Source: Chalara sp. BL73 (taxonomy: Eukaryota > Ascomycota > Leotiomycetes > Helotiales). From it: a stretch of 64,000 bases of DNA. This document shows positions 44,697 through 57,310 of the stretch, one piece after another (the stretch's first letter is position 1; every line of letters starts with the position of its first letter). The stretch lies in NCBI GenBank assembly GCA_918026815.1, contig CAKJVC010000012.1, positions 558,001-622,000 on the forward strand, in the 5' to 3' direction. The notes below the pieces were generated by a model. The model was given only the letters and a program-made list of their open reading frames with translations, was not told where the DNA came from and did no database searches. The position numbers were made by a program, and so were the translations under genes.

Positions 44697-46091
44697 TATG
44701 CGCCTCTCCAACGAAGAGGTTGGATGGAGTTGAATAAATCTGGATTGAAATATATGGCCAATTGAGCTGCAGCTTCTCGTAAGCTCTATAACAATTCTAT
44801 AATGTTCCTGATGCAGAATTGATGTACACAAGGCGCATGGAACATATTCAGCCTTGTGCCAAGAAAATGCGCAATTTGTCATTTACGCCAAACCTAGCTT
44901 AACTTTTGCCCTTTGTAAGCAGACCTCTGTGATCTTTATCCTCACCGCATACTACATGCCACCATTCTCATACAATTTTGCGCTGTAATTAAGGAAACTA
45001 AATGACTTGTAGTACATGTGTAGTGGGATGTTGTGGCTTCTGCAGCTGTGCAAGACGCCGGTTGTTAAAGTCTCTGCCTTCTAAACCATAAATTCTCTTA
45101 TCCCAGAAGGGTTCCCCAACTAACCGACATCCCTGTGAGGCGAAAGTCCCGTAGTATTGTGCCAAGGTGTGAAACTTAACATTGAACCATTGTGACTCTG
45201 AAGTTCAAATCTAGCCTTTGATTTGTTTCCAAGCTCCTGTGAATAAATCCTACGCTGGCTCACTGGCTCACTTGTTGTCGATTGGACTGATATGCTTTGA
45301 CTACTACATTCTTTTTTTACAAGATCTAAAAAACTACATTATCTACATTATTTCAATCAATTTAAACCTATAATAGTAATACACTTAGGCAGCTTCTAAA
45401 TCAAGCGCTCTTCCAAGAATTTCAACCTAAATAAAGTGAAAAAACGCACAAAATATTTGCGAGCCATTAATAAGGTCGGCTGTAGTTGCTCTATTTGTGG
45501 CGTGGTCAGCCATAACATGGATCATCAACCTTGTTTTCCTCAGGCATGTTATCAAGCTCTAAAAAAAAGTACTGCAGGGTCTAAAGAAATCATGCGTACC
45601 TAGTGGTCATACTTGACTTCTCTACTATGGTAAACCACATTTAACTGGTCACAATGCTCCGGAAGCTTCATTAGCTGAGCACCTACGCTGAAGCCTTAGC
45701 ATTCCGCATTGGGAATGCATGATAAAATGCATCTCGACTGTGCTTAGTAAGATTTTAGTCATTCTGCTCTCCTCAAATGCCATTGCCTTGAGTGCACACA
45801 CAGTGGATCCCAGCGACAACGAAAGAAGGTGCAATCGCGCAGAATGGCCACAGAACATAAAAATCAAGGGCTAGCCTCCTGTCTGGTCCGTTTATCGATT
45901 TCAATCAGCTGTTCGCACTCACCACGGCGCCGAATGAGATTAGCTGCGCGAGGCTGCCACTCAGCGGATTAACGTAGGCGCCATCTCTGAGGCCATATCA
46001 AGCAAGAATCTCGATTCTTATATACACAGACATACCGGTAGATCAACCAGCCAGATTTATTTGTACTTACTGCTCAAATTGTGGTCGAAAC
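44697..46091. other. Intergenic region
   Basis: No gene recognised. It includes the upstream flank of the HET/NB-ARC/TPR pseudogene at 46092. Confidence 0.4.
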
Positions 46092-48646
46092 ATGCACTTA
46101 CTTGAGTACAATGACGATGGTGATATACGTCTTATGACGTTTGTTGGCGACAATATCCCTCGGAATTATGCTATACTTTCGCACACCTGGGGAGCAGATG
46201 AGGTTACATATACAGATCTAAAAGATGGCACGGGTAGAGATAAAGCTGGCTATATCAAAATACAATTCTGCGGAGAGCAGGCAAAACGTGATGGCCTGCG
46301 ATACTTTTGGGTGGATACTTGTTGCATCGACAAAAGAAACAGTACTAAGCTCGCAGAAGCAATCAATTCCATGTTTCACTGGTATCGTGCAGCGACCAGA
46401 TGCTACGTCTATTTACTAGATGTTTCAAATCTTCTTTCCGGCACAATTATCCCATCTGCGGAGCTTTCTTGGCATATGGCTTTTCGAGGGAGCAGGTAGT
46501 TTACTCGAGGCTAGACACTTCAAGAACTTATTGCCTCTAAATCGGTTGAGTTTTTTTTCGCAAGAAAGAGAGCTGCTAAGTAATAAAACATCATTGAAAA
46601 GACATATTTGCGAAGTTACAGGAATTCCCGTCAAAGCTCTTCGAAAGTGTTCTTTGTCAGAATTTAGCGTCACCGAGCGAATATCATAGACGGAGAAACG
46701 TCAGACCACTATAGCAGAAAACCAGGCATTTTCGACGTGAACATACCGCTTATCTATAGCGAAGGAAAGGAGAAGGCGATGAAGCGGCTCCGAAAAGAGA
46801 TCCACGAGGCTGCAAAAAGTAAGTCTTCTTTTGTATCTGCTGTAATCAGAATCGTAGACATAGTTGCAAAATTAGACGAGGAAGTTACTGATCGCAGCAG
46901 GCACTAAACGCGAGGACTACTCAGTCACATTCAGCCTTTCTGGTGTTCCTGATATTCATTACTTTGTAGCACGGAAAAAAAAGCTTGCAGAAATGCATAA
47001 AGAGCTACTAGGAGACGGTTCCCGTAGAATTGTTACTTTGTATAGCCTCGGCGGAATTGGTAAAACACAATTGAGTATCGAATACGCGAAGCAGCATAAA
47101 AACAATTACTCAGCAATATTCTGGTTTAATATCAAAAATAAAGATTCCTTGAAGCAAACATTTATTAAAGTAGCGAAACAAATATTACGAAACTATTTCG
47201 CAGCGAGCTTCTTTAGCAGCATCGATACGAAAGCGAACCTCGACGAAGTAGTAGATGCTGTAAAAGCGTGGCTGAGTCTGCCGAACAACACACGATAGCT
47301 ACTGATATATGACAACTACGACAATCCGAAAATAGCAGGCAATAAAGATTCATTAGCTATAGATATCCGCAAATTCCTCCCAGAATCATATCAAAGCGCA
47401 ATTATTATTACGACACGATCTTCCCAAGTCAAACTTAGCCATCGTATAAAAGTCTCAAAGCTTCAGGATGTGCACGACAGTCTTAAAATTTTATCGAATT
47501 CATCCGGTCGAGAAAGCCTAATAAATGGTAAGCTATTTCTATTGTAGAAAAATTGGTCTGACAACGCCAGATCCCGATGCTATACAGCTTTCCAAAGAGT
47601 TAGACGGCCTACCTCTTGCTTTAGCAACGGCCGGAGCATACTTTGATCAAGTGTCTATAAGCGTCTCGGATTATCTTCGCTTGTACAGAACATCATGGGC
47701 GAAGCTTCAGAAGATGACTCCCGAGCTAGATTCGTACGAAGACACCCTCTATTCAACTTGGCAGATCTCGTTCGATCGCTTAGAACGACAGAATTACCTT
47801 TCGGCTATGCTTCTTCGTTTCTGGGCCTACTTTGATAATCAAGACATCTGGCTTGAGTTACTTCAGCACAACGGTTCCGGCGATTCAAAGTGGATACAAA
47901 TCCTCACTGAAGACGAACTGAGCTTCCACGGCGCTATGCGAGTTTTGAGTAATTACGAACTGGTGGAGGAACACGTATACTCTCCACAACAGTTGATTGA
48001 GTCACGAGGGTACAGCATTCACGGATGCGTTCACTCGTGGACAATTCATGTATTGAACCAAGAATGGAACTACGATTTGGCCCGATTAGCCATCGAGTGT
48101 GTAGGCTCGCATGTGCCAGACAAGCAGGATCTTCAACCGTGGGTCTTGCAACGACGGCTGCTCCAGCACGCAGCTAGATGCTCGCATATGGTACTTAATA
48201 GCATGACCAAAGGTGCTGGTATAGATTGGGCATATTATAATCTTGGCAATCTCTATGCTGACCAAAGCAAGCTTGAGGAGGCCGAGCAGATGTACCAGCA
48301 AGCGCTAGCAGGGTACGAAAAAGCACTGGGTCCGGACCATACTTCGACCCTTGAGACGGTCAACAACCTTGGCATTCTTTACAAATCTCAAGGCAAGCTT
48401 GATAAGGCCGAGCAAATGTACCAGCGGGCGCTGGTAGGGAAAGAGAGGGCGCTAGGTCCAGACCACACTTCGACACTTAACACGGTCTACAATCTTGGAC
48501 TCCTCTACTCAAATGATCTAGATAGGCTTGATAAGGCGAAGGATATGTATCAGCGGGCGCTGATAGGGTACAAGAAAGCGGTTGGGTCCGAGCACAGGTG
48601 GACGCTTGATGCCGCTGACGCTCTGAGCAAACTTCCCCAAGTTTGA
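46092..48646 (+). pseudogene. HET / NB-ARC / TPR protein (fungal NLR-like), lightly broken
   Basis: The HET domain begins at the ATG (NYAILSHTWGADEVTY; DGLRYFWVDTCCIDKRN; TLQELIASKSVEFFSQERE). NB-ARC follows with P-loop LGGIGKTQLS (~47045) and the GLPLALATAGAYF motif (~47610). At least three 42-residue TPR units end the frame (48225-48600). Introns fit at 46819-46897 and 47528-47570. Four TAG codons stand where Trp is expected: 46497, 46512, 46687 and 47296. A 16-bp deletion relative to the paralogue at 37991 lies near 46726 and shifts the frame within ENQA...IFDVNIPLIYS. The gene is therefore dead, although its second half (47525-48646) is open. In fungi such proteins trigger incompatibility or cell death on recognising a partner. 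Confidence 0.85.
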
Positions 48647-48989
48647 ACACAAAGCTACATGAAGCGGGTGAACTAGACAAGTTAGTAAAATTGGCTGATG
48701 GTGGATACTGTAGCACTGAGATAGTGTAGCTGCATGGCACCTCAAGTGAGTCCCTAAGGTGCCCCTCTGCAATAACCTTGCACAATATGGCTCTTATGTT
48801 AAGAAAGTCTGAAACGACTGCCATGAACATTTGATACTCCCTCAAACCGGGATCGCATGCCTGAGCGTACGTTCCTCGGATCCTGCGTGTCACGAGCATG
48901 TCATATATGCGTGATAAATCACAGCAGGCCACCGTTCGAGTAGGTCCTGCCGGGAGCCAGGCTGTTCTCCTTGCTCTTCTTGATACTAT
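48647..48989. other. Convergent intergenic region
   Basis: 3' flanks of the HET/NB-ARC/TPR pseudogene and the minus-strand HET pseudogene. Confidence 0.35.
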
Positions 48990-50930
48990 TTATACAATCG
49001 TTACTGTGGTCAGTGTCCCCAGACCTGTACCCCCAATATCGGCATGCCCAAGATACCAGCTACACACCTCGATTCTACGGTATGTAGGATGCTCGTCAGC
49101 TTCGTGTTCCGTTGGCACAAGGCTGAGACAGAGTTGATCATTGTTCTCAATGCCAACCAATAAACAAAACATCTCTGATGGAAAGCCGTCGTCGGTGCCG
49201 GGGAACCACGGCTCCTAGCAGTCGATTGTGCGTGTCTGTGATAACCAATTGACATATACACGAGGCAAGCCATCGAATTTGTCACCTTCGGGATCCGTAA
49301 GCTTCTCAGTATCAAGCTTTGGATCATTGCACTCTGGCAAAGGCCCGGGGCTCAGAAAGACCCGCCAGCCTGGGTATTTGATGCTCCTCCAGCCCGAGTA
49401 GTACAGGCATTTGCCGTTCTTCCTGTCGCGCCTGTAAGCTTTCACCATGTAACCTTTGACTGTAATTGCATCCTCCCGCACATCTAATGGGGTGACGAGA
49501 GACTGGAATGTCCCACCCTTACTACTCAAGTCGTCCATGTCATCGCCCGGACTTCTGTAGGGTCCGATATATCTGTAGTCTATGGTTCCAATAACTTATG
49601 TCCAGGACCGCGATGGAGTGCGGAAGACGACTGGTCTCTTAAGTCGACGATCTGGGTGCCGTATGGTATACACCCACCAAAGCAAATGCCTTGCCAGGTC
49701 ATTCTTTCACACCCCTGAGATGGCGCTGTCATTAACCCAACCACCTATAAGAGAAGCAAGCCTCTTGATTGCAAGAAATCGATTCGTTTCTTGTGTGAGA
49801 TTCCGAGTCGTGAATTCCTCCACAGCATTTCGCCACAGCATATAGGCCTATCGGCTTTCCTCCTTTGTGGGTTCCTGTCCTTTGCCACCATGCCTCGCAA
49901 TAAAAGACTTCAGCGTTCGCAAGTCCTCCACAGAGAGACCAGACTTCACTCGTTCAAATCTCCTCACGGAGGCGGAAACTCGGCCTGGCCAGGACTCAGA
50001 TGCATGAGTTGTAGCACAGTTCCAAAATAGCTCATTGTCGGTATAACTGAATATGTGTAGTGACAAGACCTGCTCTTGCAAACACCATCCTCGCATATCC
50101 AGTTCACCAGATGGTCGACCGCGAACATTCTTTGAGAAACGGGTGAACGGGTGGTTGTAATCGAAATATCTAGGTTTCATATCCGGGCATTGTCTCCGCC
50201 AATATGGTCATGGGTTGTATTGTCGCTTCCGAAAAATGCCATTGTCTTCATTCGGCTCATCAACTGCTGCGATTGTAAGAATGGAATTTCGGTAAATACT
50301 ATCCATCACCGAAGCCTCGCGGGCCTAATCTTCTGGGTCATCTTGGATGATTGCGGTCGTATCCACCGAAAGGCATCTTACGCCCCGGATGCGTGTGATT
50401 GTAATGGCATCCTGTATCGTTTTTGGCAGCTGATCGACAAGTATTTTACTACATAGCTGCCCGATATTTGAATGAGTCGTAGTGAAGAACGTGTGAGCAT
50501 GCTGTAGCTCAAAGTACAGTACATACCACGCTCATCCTCACCACTCATGTGCAGGCTCACAGTTCGGTCTTGTCTGTTGCCAACATCCAGAACTCTGCTC
50601 GGAAGTTTTGAAACGCGATCTCCGTATGCACAGCCCAGATGTTGAGCTAGACATTTGTGAAGCCAATATGCTGCTATTGCAAAAAGCAGGTTTGGATCCA
50701 GTATCTGCATCTTGACATGGCTCAATGTGGTCAAGGAGTGAGAGCAGTTCTTCCTTGATAGTAGGCTTCCATGCCACTCTCTTCCGGCCAGCAATTTCTT
50801 CATACATAGTGACCACAGGTTCAAGGGTCGCGAAATTCTTCGCGTTCTCTGCTCTTTACAGTTGCAGGTTCGACAAATTTGTAAGGAGGAAATCGTCATC
50901 CTAGTCAGGCTAGATTTAAACTGGCGTAGA
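48990..50930 (-). pseudogene. HET-domain protein, broken by several stops
   Basis: Minus-strand reading shows a classical HET protein: GMYCTLSY, NIGQLCSKI, LPKTIQDAITITR, VDTTAIIQDDPED, VMDSIYRNSILTIAAVDEPN, MRGWCLQEQVLSLHIF, NELFWNCATTHASESWPG. A long C-terminal part follows (ETNRFLAIKRLASLIGGWVN; DGLPRVYVNWLSQ). Damage includes TAG for Trp after IIQDDPED and after RTIDC, TAG after KEESR, TGA in GV-stop-KND, TAA after RSWT, and a scrambled segment where CWG should follow LSY. The pattern (G-to-A at Trp codons) again looks like RIP. It is separate from the 46092 gene: a simple HET architecture without NB-ARC. Confidence 0.75.
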
Positions 50931-50957
50931 AGCCTCCACACGGTTACAACTCACAGA

Positions 50958-51640
50958 TTATCCCAGCGTGGCAATAATGGAACGACAGAGGATGCATCGT
51001 TTCGGGAAGGGTGTATCAAATGACCTCTTTCCTCTCCATCGAGCGAGGTTGTCATTGTTTTTCTGAAAGGTCTGGCTGTTTTGCTCTCTCAAGTTTTGAC
51101 AGTCCATACAGCAGCTAGAGCCTTCGTGCTCTCTCGACGCTGAATTTTTTAAGATCAATATTTCAAGCACAGCGATAACTCTCTTCGGTCCCCAATCGGG
51201 GTGTGTGAAGACCCATTTAGGTAGGTTGCCAAGATCCAAAGCAGTTGTATGGCCCGCACCGAACCCTATGAGAACTCAAAACGGTCCTTGATACTGCCTG
51301 TCATGTAACACCCAGAGTTGTCCTACCTGTTTTGTCTTTAATCTTGAAATCAGCTCCTCTTTCGAGTAGCAACCGAATCATATTCTGGCTTCCAGAGAAA
51401 GCGGCTTAATGTAACGCAGTAAATCCAATTTGTAAGCCATCGTACGCGCATTGATTCGCGGGCCCGCAATTAACTTCACAGGAGACAGTGGTAAAATAAC
51501 ATCGTTAATGTCTACGCCGTTGTCGGGCATTTCTCAAACAATATCTCTATTTTCTGCTGACACAACACCACGGAGCGCCGTCTCGCCGCTAAATGTGGTT
51601 GCTAATGCACAATTTCAAATATTTCGTTCTTAGACTTAAT
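50958..51640 (-). pseudogene. Ankyrin-repeat / Cys-rich protein remnant
   Basis: Upstream on the same strand as the HET pseudogene, 51640-51340 reads as ankyrin-like pieces (GETALRGVVSAENRDIV-stop-EM; GFTALH-stop-AAFSGSQNMIRLLLERGADFK). A plausible 62-bp intron leads to GFGAGHTTALDLGNL (51239). Then comes a region with CCMDCQNL...PKRCILC. Two stops fall inside the ankyrin part. It may be the N-terminal half of the HET gene below it or a separate gene; the sequence does not decide. Confidence 0.55.
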
Positions 51641-52211
51641 GCAAACTTGACTGAGATGAAGTCAAAAATTGTTTTTAGATCCTTCCGAGTTTTCGTGGGT
51701 ATGTGGTTTTGAGTTTCCAAAAACTGGATCCTCCACACTTCTTATTGGGATTTGCTGTTTTGTCATTATACATGATACACTTACTTCAACCAACCAACCA
51801 ACTCATAGTCATAGTAATTATTTTATGAAGGACCGCCTTGGCCGTAACATGCTAATAGTTTCAATTTTATTGTTGCGTAACGTTAAGATCTCTTAACTTG
51901 CATTTGCCTGGGGGCGAAACGGGCAAAAGTTCGGCCGCCCAGCCGAGATGCTGACCGTACTTGCCAGCCTTAAAGTGCTAAAGAATCAATCGTAGCTTTT
52001 GATCACCCGTGAATAGGGATGCTGGACTCGATGGTTTAACTCGTTTGATGGCAGGATGTCAATAACTCATTTCACCTTTAGCAGCTTGGCGAAGCAATCG
52101 AGCAACCGAACTACTTCAATCTAAGCAGTGGCTCGAAAGCCGGCACTGCAACAACGGGACCTCAGCATCCTGTGCCGATCCTGCCAGCAGATCATCTTTA
52201 CATTTTCCCCG
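51641..52211. other. Intergenic region
   Basis: The frame of the ankyrin gene is open to 52128 but starts there with GTG; no other gene is seen. Confidence 0.4.
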
Positions 52212-54020
52212 ATGAAAATGGCGAACGCTGCAGGATTTCGTGCACCTGGCGTCCAAACCAATGTCTTTGGTAAGACAAGTGGTTGGTACCATGGCGTCAA
52301 ATTTGATACATTGGGTATGTGGAAAGCAGCTATGAATCGGGAAAGCGACACATTAAAAAGGTGTCTAAAAGCAGGTTTGAATGTCAATCATTCCCGGTGG
52401 GTTAAAGGTGATGTAGTAGTCGGCACTGGGGCTCGAACGATTGCGGACGTTGTTGCATGCAGAAACGATGTCACGGCTATGCGTTTACTTATAGAGCATG
52501 GAGTAGACCTTTCGGGAACCGCTGTCGCTACGTATGTGTCTAAGACTCAACCTCAGCGTGATGCACTCTTCTACGGAGATGACCGAAAACTAGCAGAGAA
52601 AGACACATGGACAACACCGTTACATCTCGCCTGTAGATATGGCTACGCCGACTTGGTTCGTATCGTATTAGATGAAGGTCATGCCGATCCAAACACGATG
52701 GACAGTCAAAGCCGAGTAGCTCTGCAAATGGTTGTCATTTGGGGAGGAAAGCTTGATGTTGCAAAACTATTGCTGGACAGAGGAGCTATGGTCGATGCGA
52801 AGGATAACTTGGACTCTGCACCACTCGCAGTTGCTGCATTCCTAGGCAAACTTGAACTAGTCGAACTGTTTCTTGATCATGGCGCAGTCATTGATGCCAC
52901 GGACAGCCGTGGCGAGACAGCCTTGTACAATGCTTCGCTTCGAAATCATTCTGGTGTTATAGCTGAACTGGCCGCACGGGGCGCTAACCTAGATTTGCAA
53001 AACATCGATGGCATGTCTGCCTTTTTTAAAGCTGCAAGCACGCTCAAGACCGACACTATGGATATATTAACGAAGTGTGGTGCGGATACGGATGCTCGAG
53101 ATAACAATGGCTGTACTGCGTTAGCTCGAGCAACAATGGCAAACAACATACCGCTTATCACGCATCTGTTGCAACTTGGAGTCGATATCGATGCAGAGGA
53201 TAACGACGGATGGACACCACTTTTTGTTGCGATGATTCATAACGAAGAGAATTTAATTCGTCTTCTCCTCACCTATCGTTCCAACATGGAGAAGATTGAT
53301 AATCATGGTAACACAGATATACACCAAGCAGCGATCCTCGGCGCAACCTTAGTCGTTAGACACATACTAGCATTAAATCCTTTTAACAGCCTTAGCCACT
53401 CGCAATTGAACCTCTTTGGCGAAACACCCTTGGCCCTTGCATCTAAGCATGACAGAAGCCCCATCGTTAAAGTCCTGCTCAAACATGGCGCAAACCTCCA
53501 TCACGTTGATCCAAACGGACACCGAGCCCTTGACAGAGCTATGTACTGGGGAAGTTTTGCGTGTGTCCGCCTTCTTCTCAAAGCCGGAGCGAGCGTTGAT
53601 AGCAGAGCCCTTATTGCTCTCCAACAAGGAAAACTTGACAACTGCGGTGATGCAAGAAAATATAATATGATCTTCAGTTGGTTACAGTCCCAGTATCCAC
53701 CATTGGTTTTACCAACCGCCACGAAATCGTCTCGGCTGGCAGATCACTTCGCGCGGGCTCTCAGCCACGACGGCCTCCGCGGGCGCATGCACGAGAAACA
53801 AGGAAAGCCAAACTTAGTTTTGGATCCACTCAAAGATGGGAAGAGTGACGAGGTGGTATCATCTGATCCATTTGAAGCGTGCATTCCGAAAACGCCACAC
53901 TCGCAGATCATTAATAACAGTACGATGAATATCAAGGTGAACGGGAATAGCGCTCTAGAGATTGGTGAAATAGGGACTAATCTCGCGCTCGGTATCACGA
54001 ACACGGTTCTAGGGCTTTAA
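52212..54020 (+). CDS. Ankyrin-repeat protein (602 aa)
   Basis: I start at the first ATG (MKMANAAGFRA); the frame is open for 28 more codons upstream (to 52128, including CRSC), so an upstream exon is possible. From residue ~75 to ~460 there are about ten ankyrin repeats, many near-canonical (TPLHLACRYGYADLVRIVL; APLAVAAFLGKLELVELFLD; TPLFVAMIHNEENLIRLLL; TPLALASKHDRSPIVKVLL). They are followed by a basic linker and a C-terminal tail with the Asn/Gly/Ile-rich segment STMNIKVNGNSALEIGEIG. There is no enzymatic domain, signal peptide or membrane span. Ankyrin stacks bind proteins. The frame is clean even though genes on both sides are broken. The partner is unknown; its place between HET genes suggests, but does not show, a role in recognition. 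Confidence 0.8.
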   Translation: MKMANAAGFRAPGVQTNVFGKTSGWYHGVKFDTLGMWKAAMNRESDTLKRCLKAGLNVNHSRWVKGDVVVGTGARTIADVVACRNDVTAMRLLIEHGVDLSGTAVATYVSKTQPQRDALFYGDDRKLAEKDTWTTPLHLACRYGYADLVRIVLDEGHADPNTMDSQSRVALQMVVIWGGKLDVAKLLLDRGAMVDAKDNLDSAPLAVAAFLGKLELVELFLDHGAVIDATDSRGETALYNASLRNHSGVIAELAARGANLDLQNIDGMSAFFKAASTLKTDTMDILTKCGADTDARDNNGCTALARATMANNIPLITHLLQLGVDIDAEDNDGWTPLFVAMIHNEENLIRLLLTYRSNMEKIDNHGNTDIHQAAILGATLVVRHILALNPFNSLSHSQLNLFGETPLALASKHDRSPIVKVLLKHGANLHHVDPNGHRALDRAMYWGSFACVRLLLKAGASVDSRALIALQQGKLDNCGDARKYNMIFSWLQSQYPPLVLPTATKSSRLADHFARALSHDGLRGRMHEKQGKPNLVLDPLKDGKSDEVVSSDPFEACIPKTPHSQIINNSTMNIKVNGNSALEIGEIGTNLALGITNTVLGL

Positions 54021-54694
54021 AAGTTAACCCTAAGTATAGCGCTATTTCATTTCAATACTACGAAGCCGTATCAGGTAGTAAATATTGTACAGTTTTGGGT
54101 TAGGGGACAGGATACTACTGAAAGATTGAACAATATAGAAGTAGTCTACGAGGTGGTATGAGAACTACGTTCTCACTATATTTTCTTTGACAATCTTATA
54201 CTAATACTAGCACAGTACTTAAAAATCGATCCTATACATAATAAAGCGCCGCATGCCAGGGCACCGCAATATGATCACATATGATGTACTGAAGACGTTA
54301 TCGATCTATCTGTATGCGATCGCTAGTTCCGGTATAATCTCCTTGAAGCGCTAACTAAATCTGTGTTTTATTTTTATTGCTCCTCATTATTGGAGTCAAA
54401 TTCAGTTCAGTTTCCTTGCATCTTACAAGGCTGACAAAGCAAAGACTCAGTAGCAACTAAATATACCAACAAAGAATGATGTTCGATTGTTGCGAGCAAT
54501 AGAGGCATCTCAAAATCTAATCCAATTGCGATCATATTCTCTTGATTTCGCAAATGCACATTTGTACAAGTAAATTTTAATTCAAGCATAGTTGTCAGGA
54601 AATATACAGGTGCCGCAAAAGAGGAGACAATGAGATGGTCGGCCACGCATTCTACGATGGCGAGAAACAGCCATGGCTAGACTCTGAATCTAAA
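54021..54694. other. Intergenic region
   Basis: No gene recognised. Confidence 0.4.
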
Positions 54695-55359
54695 TGGTTG
54701 GATCGACTAGGAGATGGCTGGAAGGGAGTCAATTTCTAAGCAAAGGCGGGTACGGAATGGCTGGGCTTTGGGAATATCAAGGGTCTGGTACAAATGCGCC
54801 ACAAGTGAAACATGTTGTTGTTAAACAAACTTCTGATGAGGAACCGCCTGGGCCAGTGTGAGTAGAAAGTTGAGCATGATCTCTTATATAGAGTCCTAGA
54901 AGCTGCATATTCTGAAGACATGTATCAGGCAAGAACAAGTCTTATGAGTACGCAATTCTTGACTTAGCGCTCTTCCTCTGAGTCATTATCGTACTTGGGA
55001 ACTAACTTTAACAATGTTATAGGTGGGGAAATACTACAGCTAGAACTGAGGGTCAAAGTCGGGGATTGTTCTCCACAACTGCGAATACAGGGCATATCGT
55101 GAAACAATACGGCAGGAGCAAGCTTGGTGATCGGTGGAACAACATGGGATGGGTGATACGGATACTCTTGGAATACTGTCTAGGAGGTGATCTGGAGTAG
55201 CTGGTCTCTCTTCCACCGAATCCCAGAAAGGATATCCTAGATGAAGCAGATATATGGGGAATATTCCTCTGCTTAACATCGGGAATACTGGCGATGGATA
55301 GTGGAATAGACGATCCAGCACAAAGACCACTAAAAGATTGGTTTTGCAAACCTACGTAG
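54695..55359 (+). pseudogene. Truncated protein-kinase remnant
   Basis: Pieces of an N-terminal kinase lobe in shifting frames: DGWKGVN then FLSKGGYGMAGLWEYQG (glycine loop), VKHVVVKQTSDEE (beta-3 lysine), then GHIVKQYGRSKLG, WVIRILLEYCLGGDLE (hinge) and DEADIWGIFLCLTSGILAMD (helix E). A TAG follows GDLE and a frameshift lies before the glycine loop. It stops before any HRD or DFG motif, so the catalytic half is missing. Confidence 0.7.
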
Positions 55360-57310
55360 AGTCAAATCTGTCATTTCAACATCAAGAACAATAACTGTGA
55401 GATTAGGTTATAGTACTTGCTTACTCGTCGTTTGCTAATATGGTCATTAGTTTTCTTCAGCTATCGTGACGCGGAACATGCGAGAATACCACCTTGAAGG
55501 TGAACTCGGCATACATATGGCTATATTGAGCGCTAACTTACCTCATAGATTGGGGATTTTGGAGAAGCCAGCATTGTTCAACACTCCGACAATCAGAATG
55601 GTGATCCCGAAGACAGAGTGTTTTATGGCGGTGCTTATACATGCAGAGGTGCTACAATATTCGCTCCTCCCGTAAGCTTTCCACACAGCGAGGTATAACA
55701 GCTTACTGATCTATCTTCTATGAAGAAACTGTCACCAATACTGATTTTCCCTGGTAACAAACTGCGCACACTATGTTCTAGAGAGTAGCGAAGAAATCCT
55801 GCTGTAATAGTCACAAGTGGGACTAAAGAACTTTACAATAGGCTAGATCTCGTTTCTTTGCATTGGTGGATAATTCTTTTTTTAAGAAAAACTCCCAAAA
55901 AAAACCTCACCAAAGGTGTGTTGTATCGTTTTAAGATAGATATGTCTCGTATTTATCTACAAAGGATAATTCAGGAGCGTATTGGTACTATATGGGAGAG
56001 GGAGATAGAGTATTTGTACTCCGAGAGTGTAGGGAGGCGATAGAAACATTAATATGGTGGGTTAACTCATTTGCTTGATACATGGTGAAGGGACTGAGTG
56101 GACACTTCTTGGGTATCTAATCTTTGGAATTGATTTAAATATTCTATAATCATTCACCAAGGAACTAATTTATCCATATGTAACTGTTCCTCAGCAACAC
56201 GACTGTTTTTATTCTAAACACTGTTGCCATTTTCCTGTTAAAAAGAAAGGGTCTTACACATTGACAACAAATTAGCACGTAAAATAACATCATTATTTTG
56301 AATCAGCGGTGTTTGCCAAGGGTACGTCCCGGCCGAAACTGCTGTCTCCCCGATTAGATGACAGTTTATTCACCGGATATAATAATTTGCCCAAACTGAA
56401 CAAACTACCACTCCTAATGCAAGAACTAGTTTCAAGGAAAGGCTTGACATAAAAAAATTTGGATGGCGTCGGTTCTTTTATAATGAATCCCAGGATCTAG
56501 CAATCTTTGATTTGCTGTACGTAAATTTACGTTGACTCATTAAACGATAATTCTTGTCTTGACTAGTTACTCGAATGTTCTTCACTCACTATTCTGTAGC
56601 ATATAAATCCGGTTTCTGAGATCTTTCCAAGAAACCCTGAGAGAATTGTAGTCCCGCTAGAGGTCGTTTTGGGAGCAATTCCCCTACACGTTTATAAAAA
56701 AAAAATAAGGAAGTACATAGTTGCTGATAAATAACCTAACCCTCATGATTTTGGGGTCGGCGTTGAATATGATTGTTCGTGACCAACCATCTTTTTCCCG
56801 TCGACTTTGAGTATTAGGTTTTCAATCCAGAACAGAACAACAACAGCAGTACTGCAGACAACATAACAGATTCAGATGCAAACTGAAAGGGGAATGAGAT
56901 TTTCGCGGATCAAAGTGGAGACATCTGTTTACGTAAACCTGGGTTGATGTATAACTAGCTGACACATGTCAGACTCAACATCCAACTTATACGAAATTAC
57001 CATATATGATGAACTCGCCTCAAACTCCGGTTAGATATGTGCTTAGATTTGACGACGGATACCTTGTTAATATCTTGTTCTGTTAAGATCTTGTTCTGAA
57101 ACAATTCAAAAAAGAAAGGCTTAAAATGGCACGGCTAGAAAGAAAACGAAATACATACCAAATGTATGAGATACTTAGCTATATTTGAAAATATTTCAAG
57201 TGTTAAATTAAGCGTAATCTACGCGATATAGGTCGATCCCCCTTCTATTTGCCCACCCAATTACCCTAGAATTCCGTATAAAACGCACACTCCAGTCCTG
57301 TATGACGCCT
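55360..57310. other. AT-rich gene-free region
   Basis: About 2 kb of low-GC DNA with no coherent frame. CA and TG dinucleotides are normal here, so it is not RIP-saturated like 26-38 kb. Confidence 0.5.
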
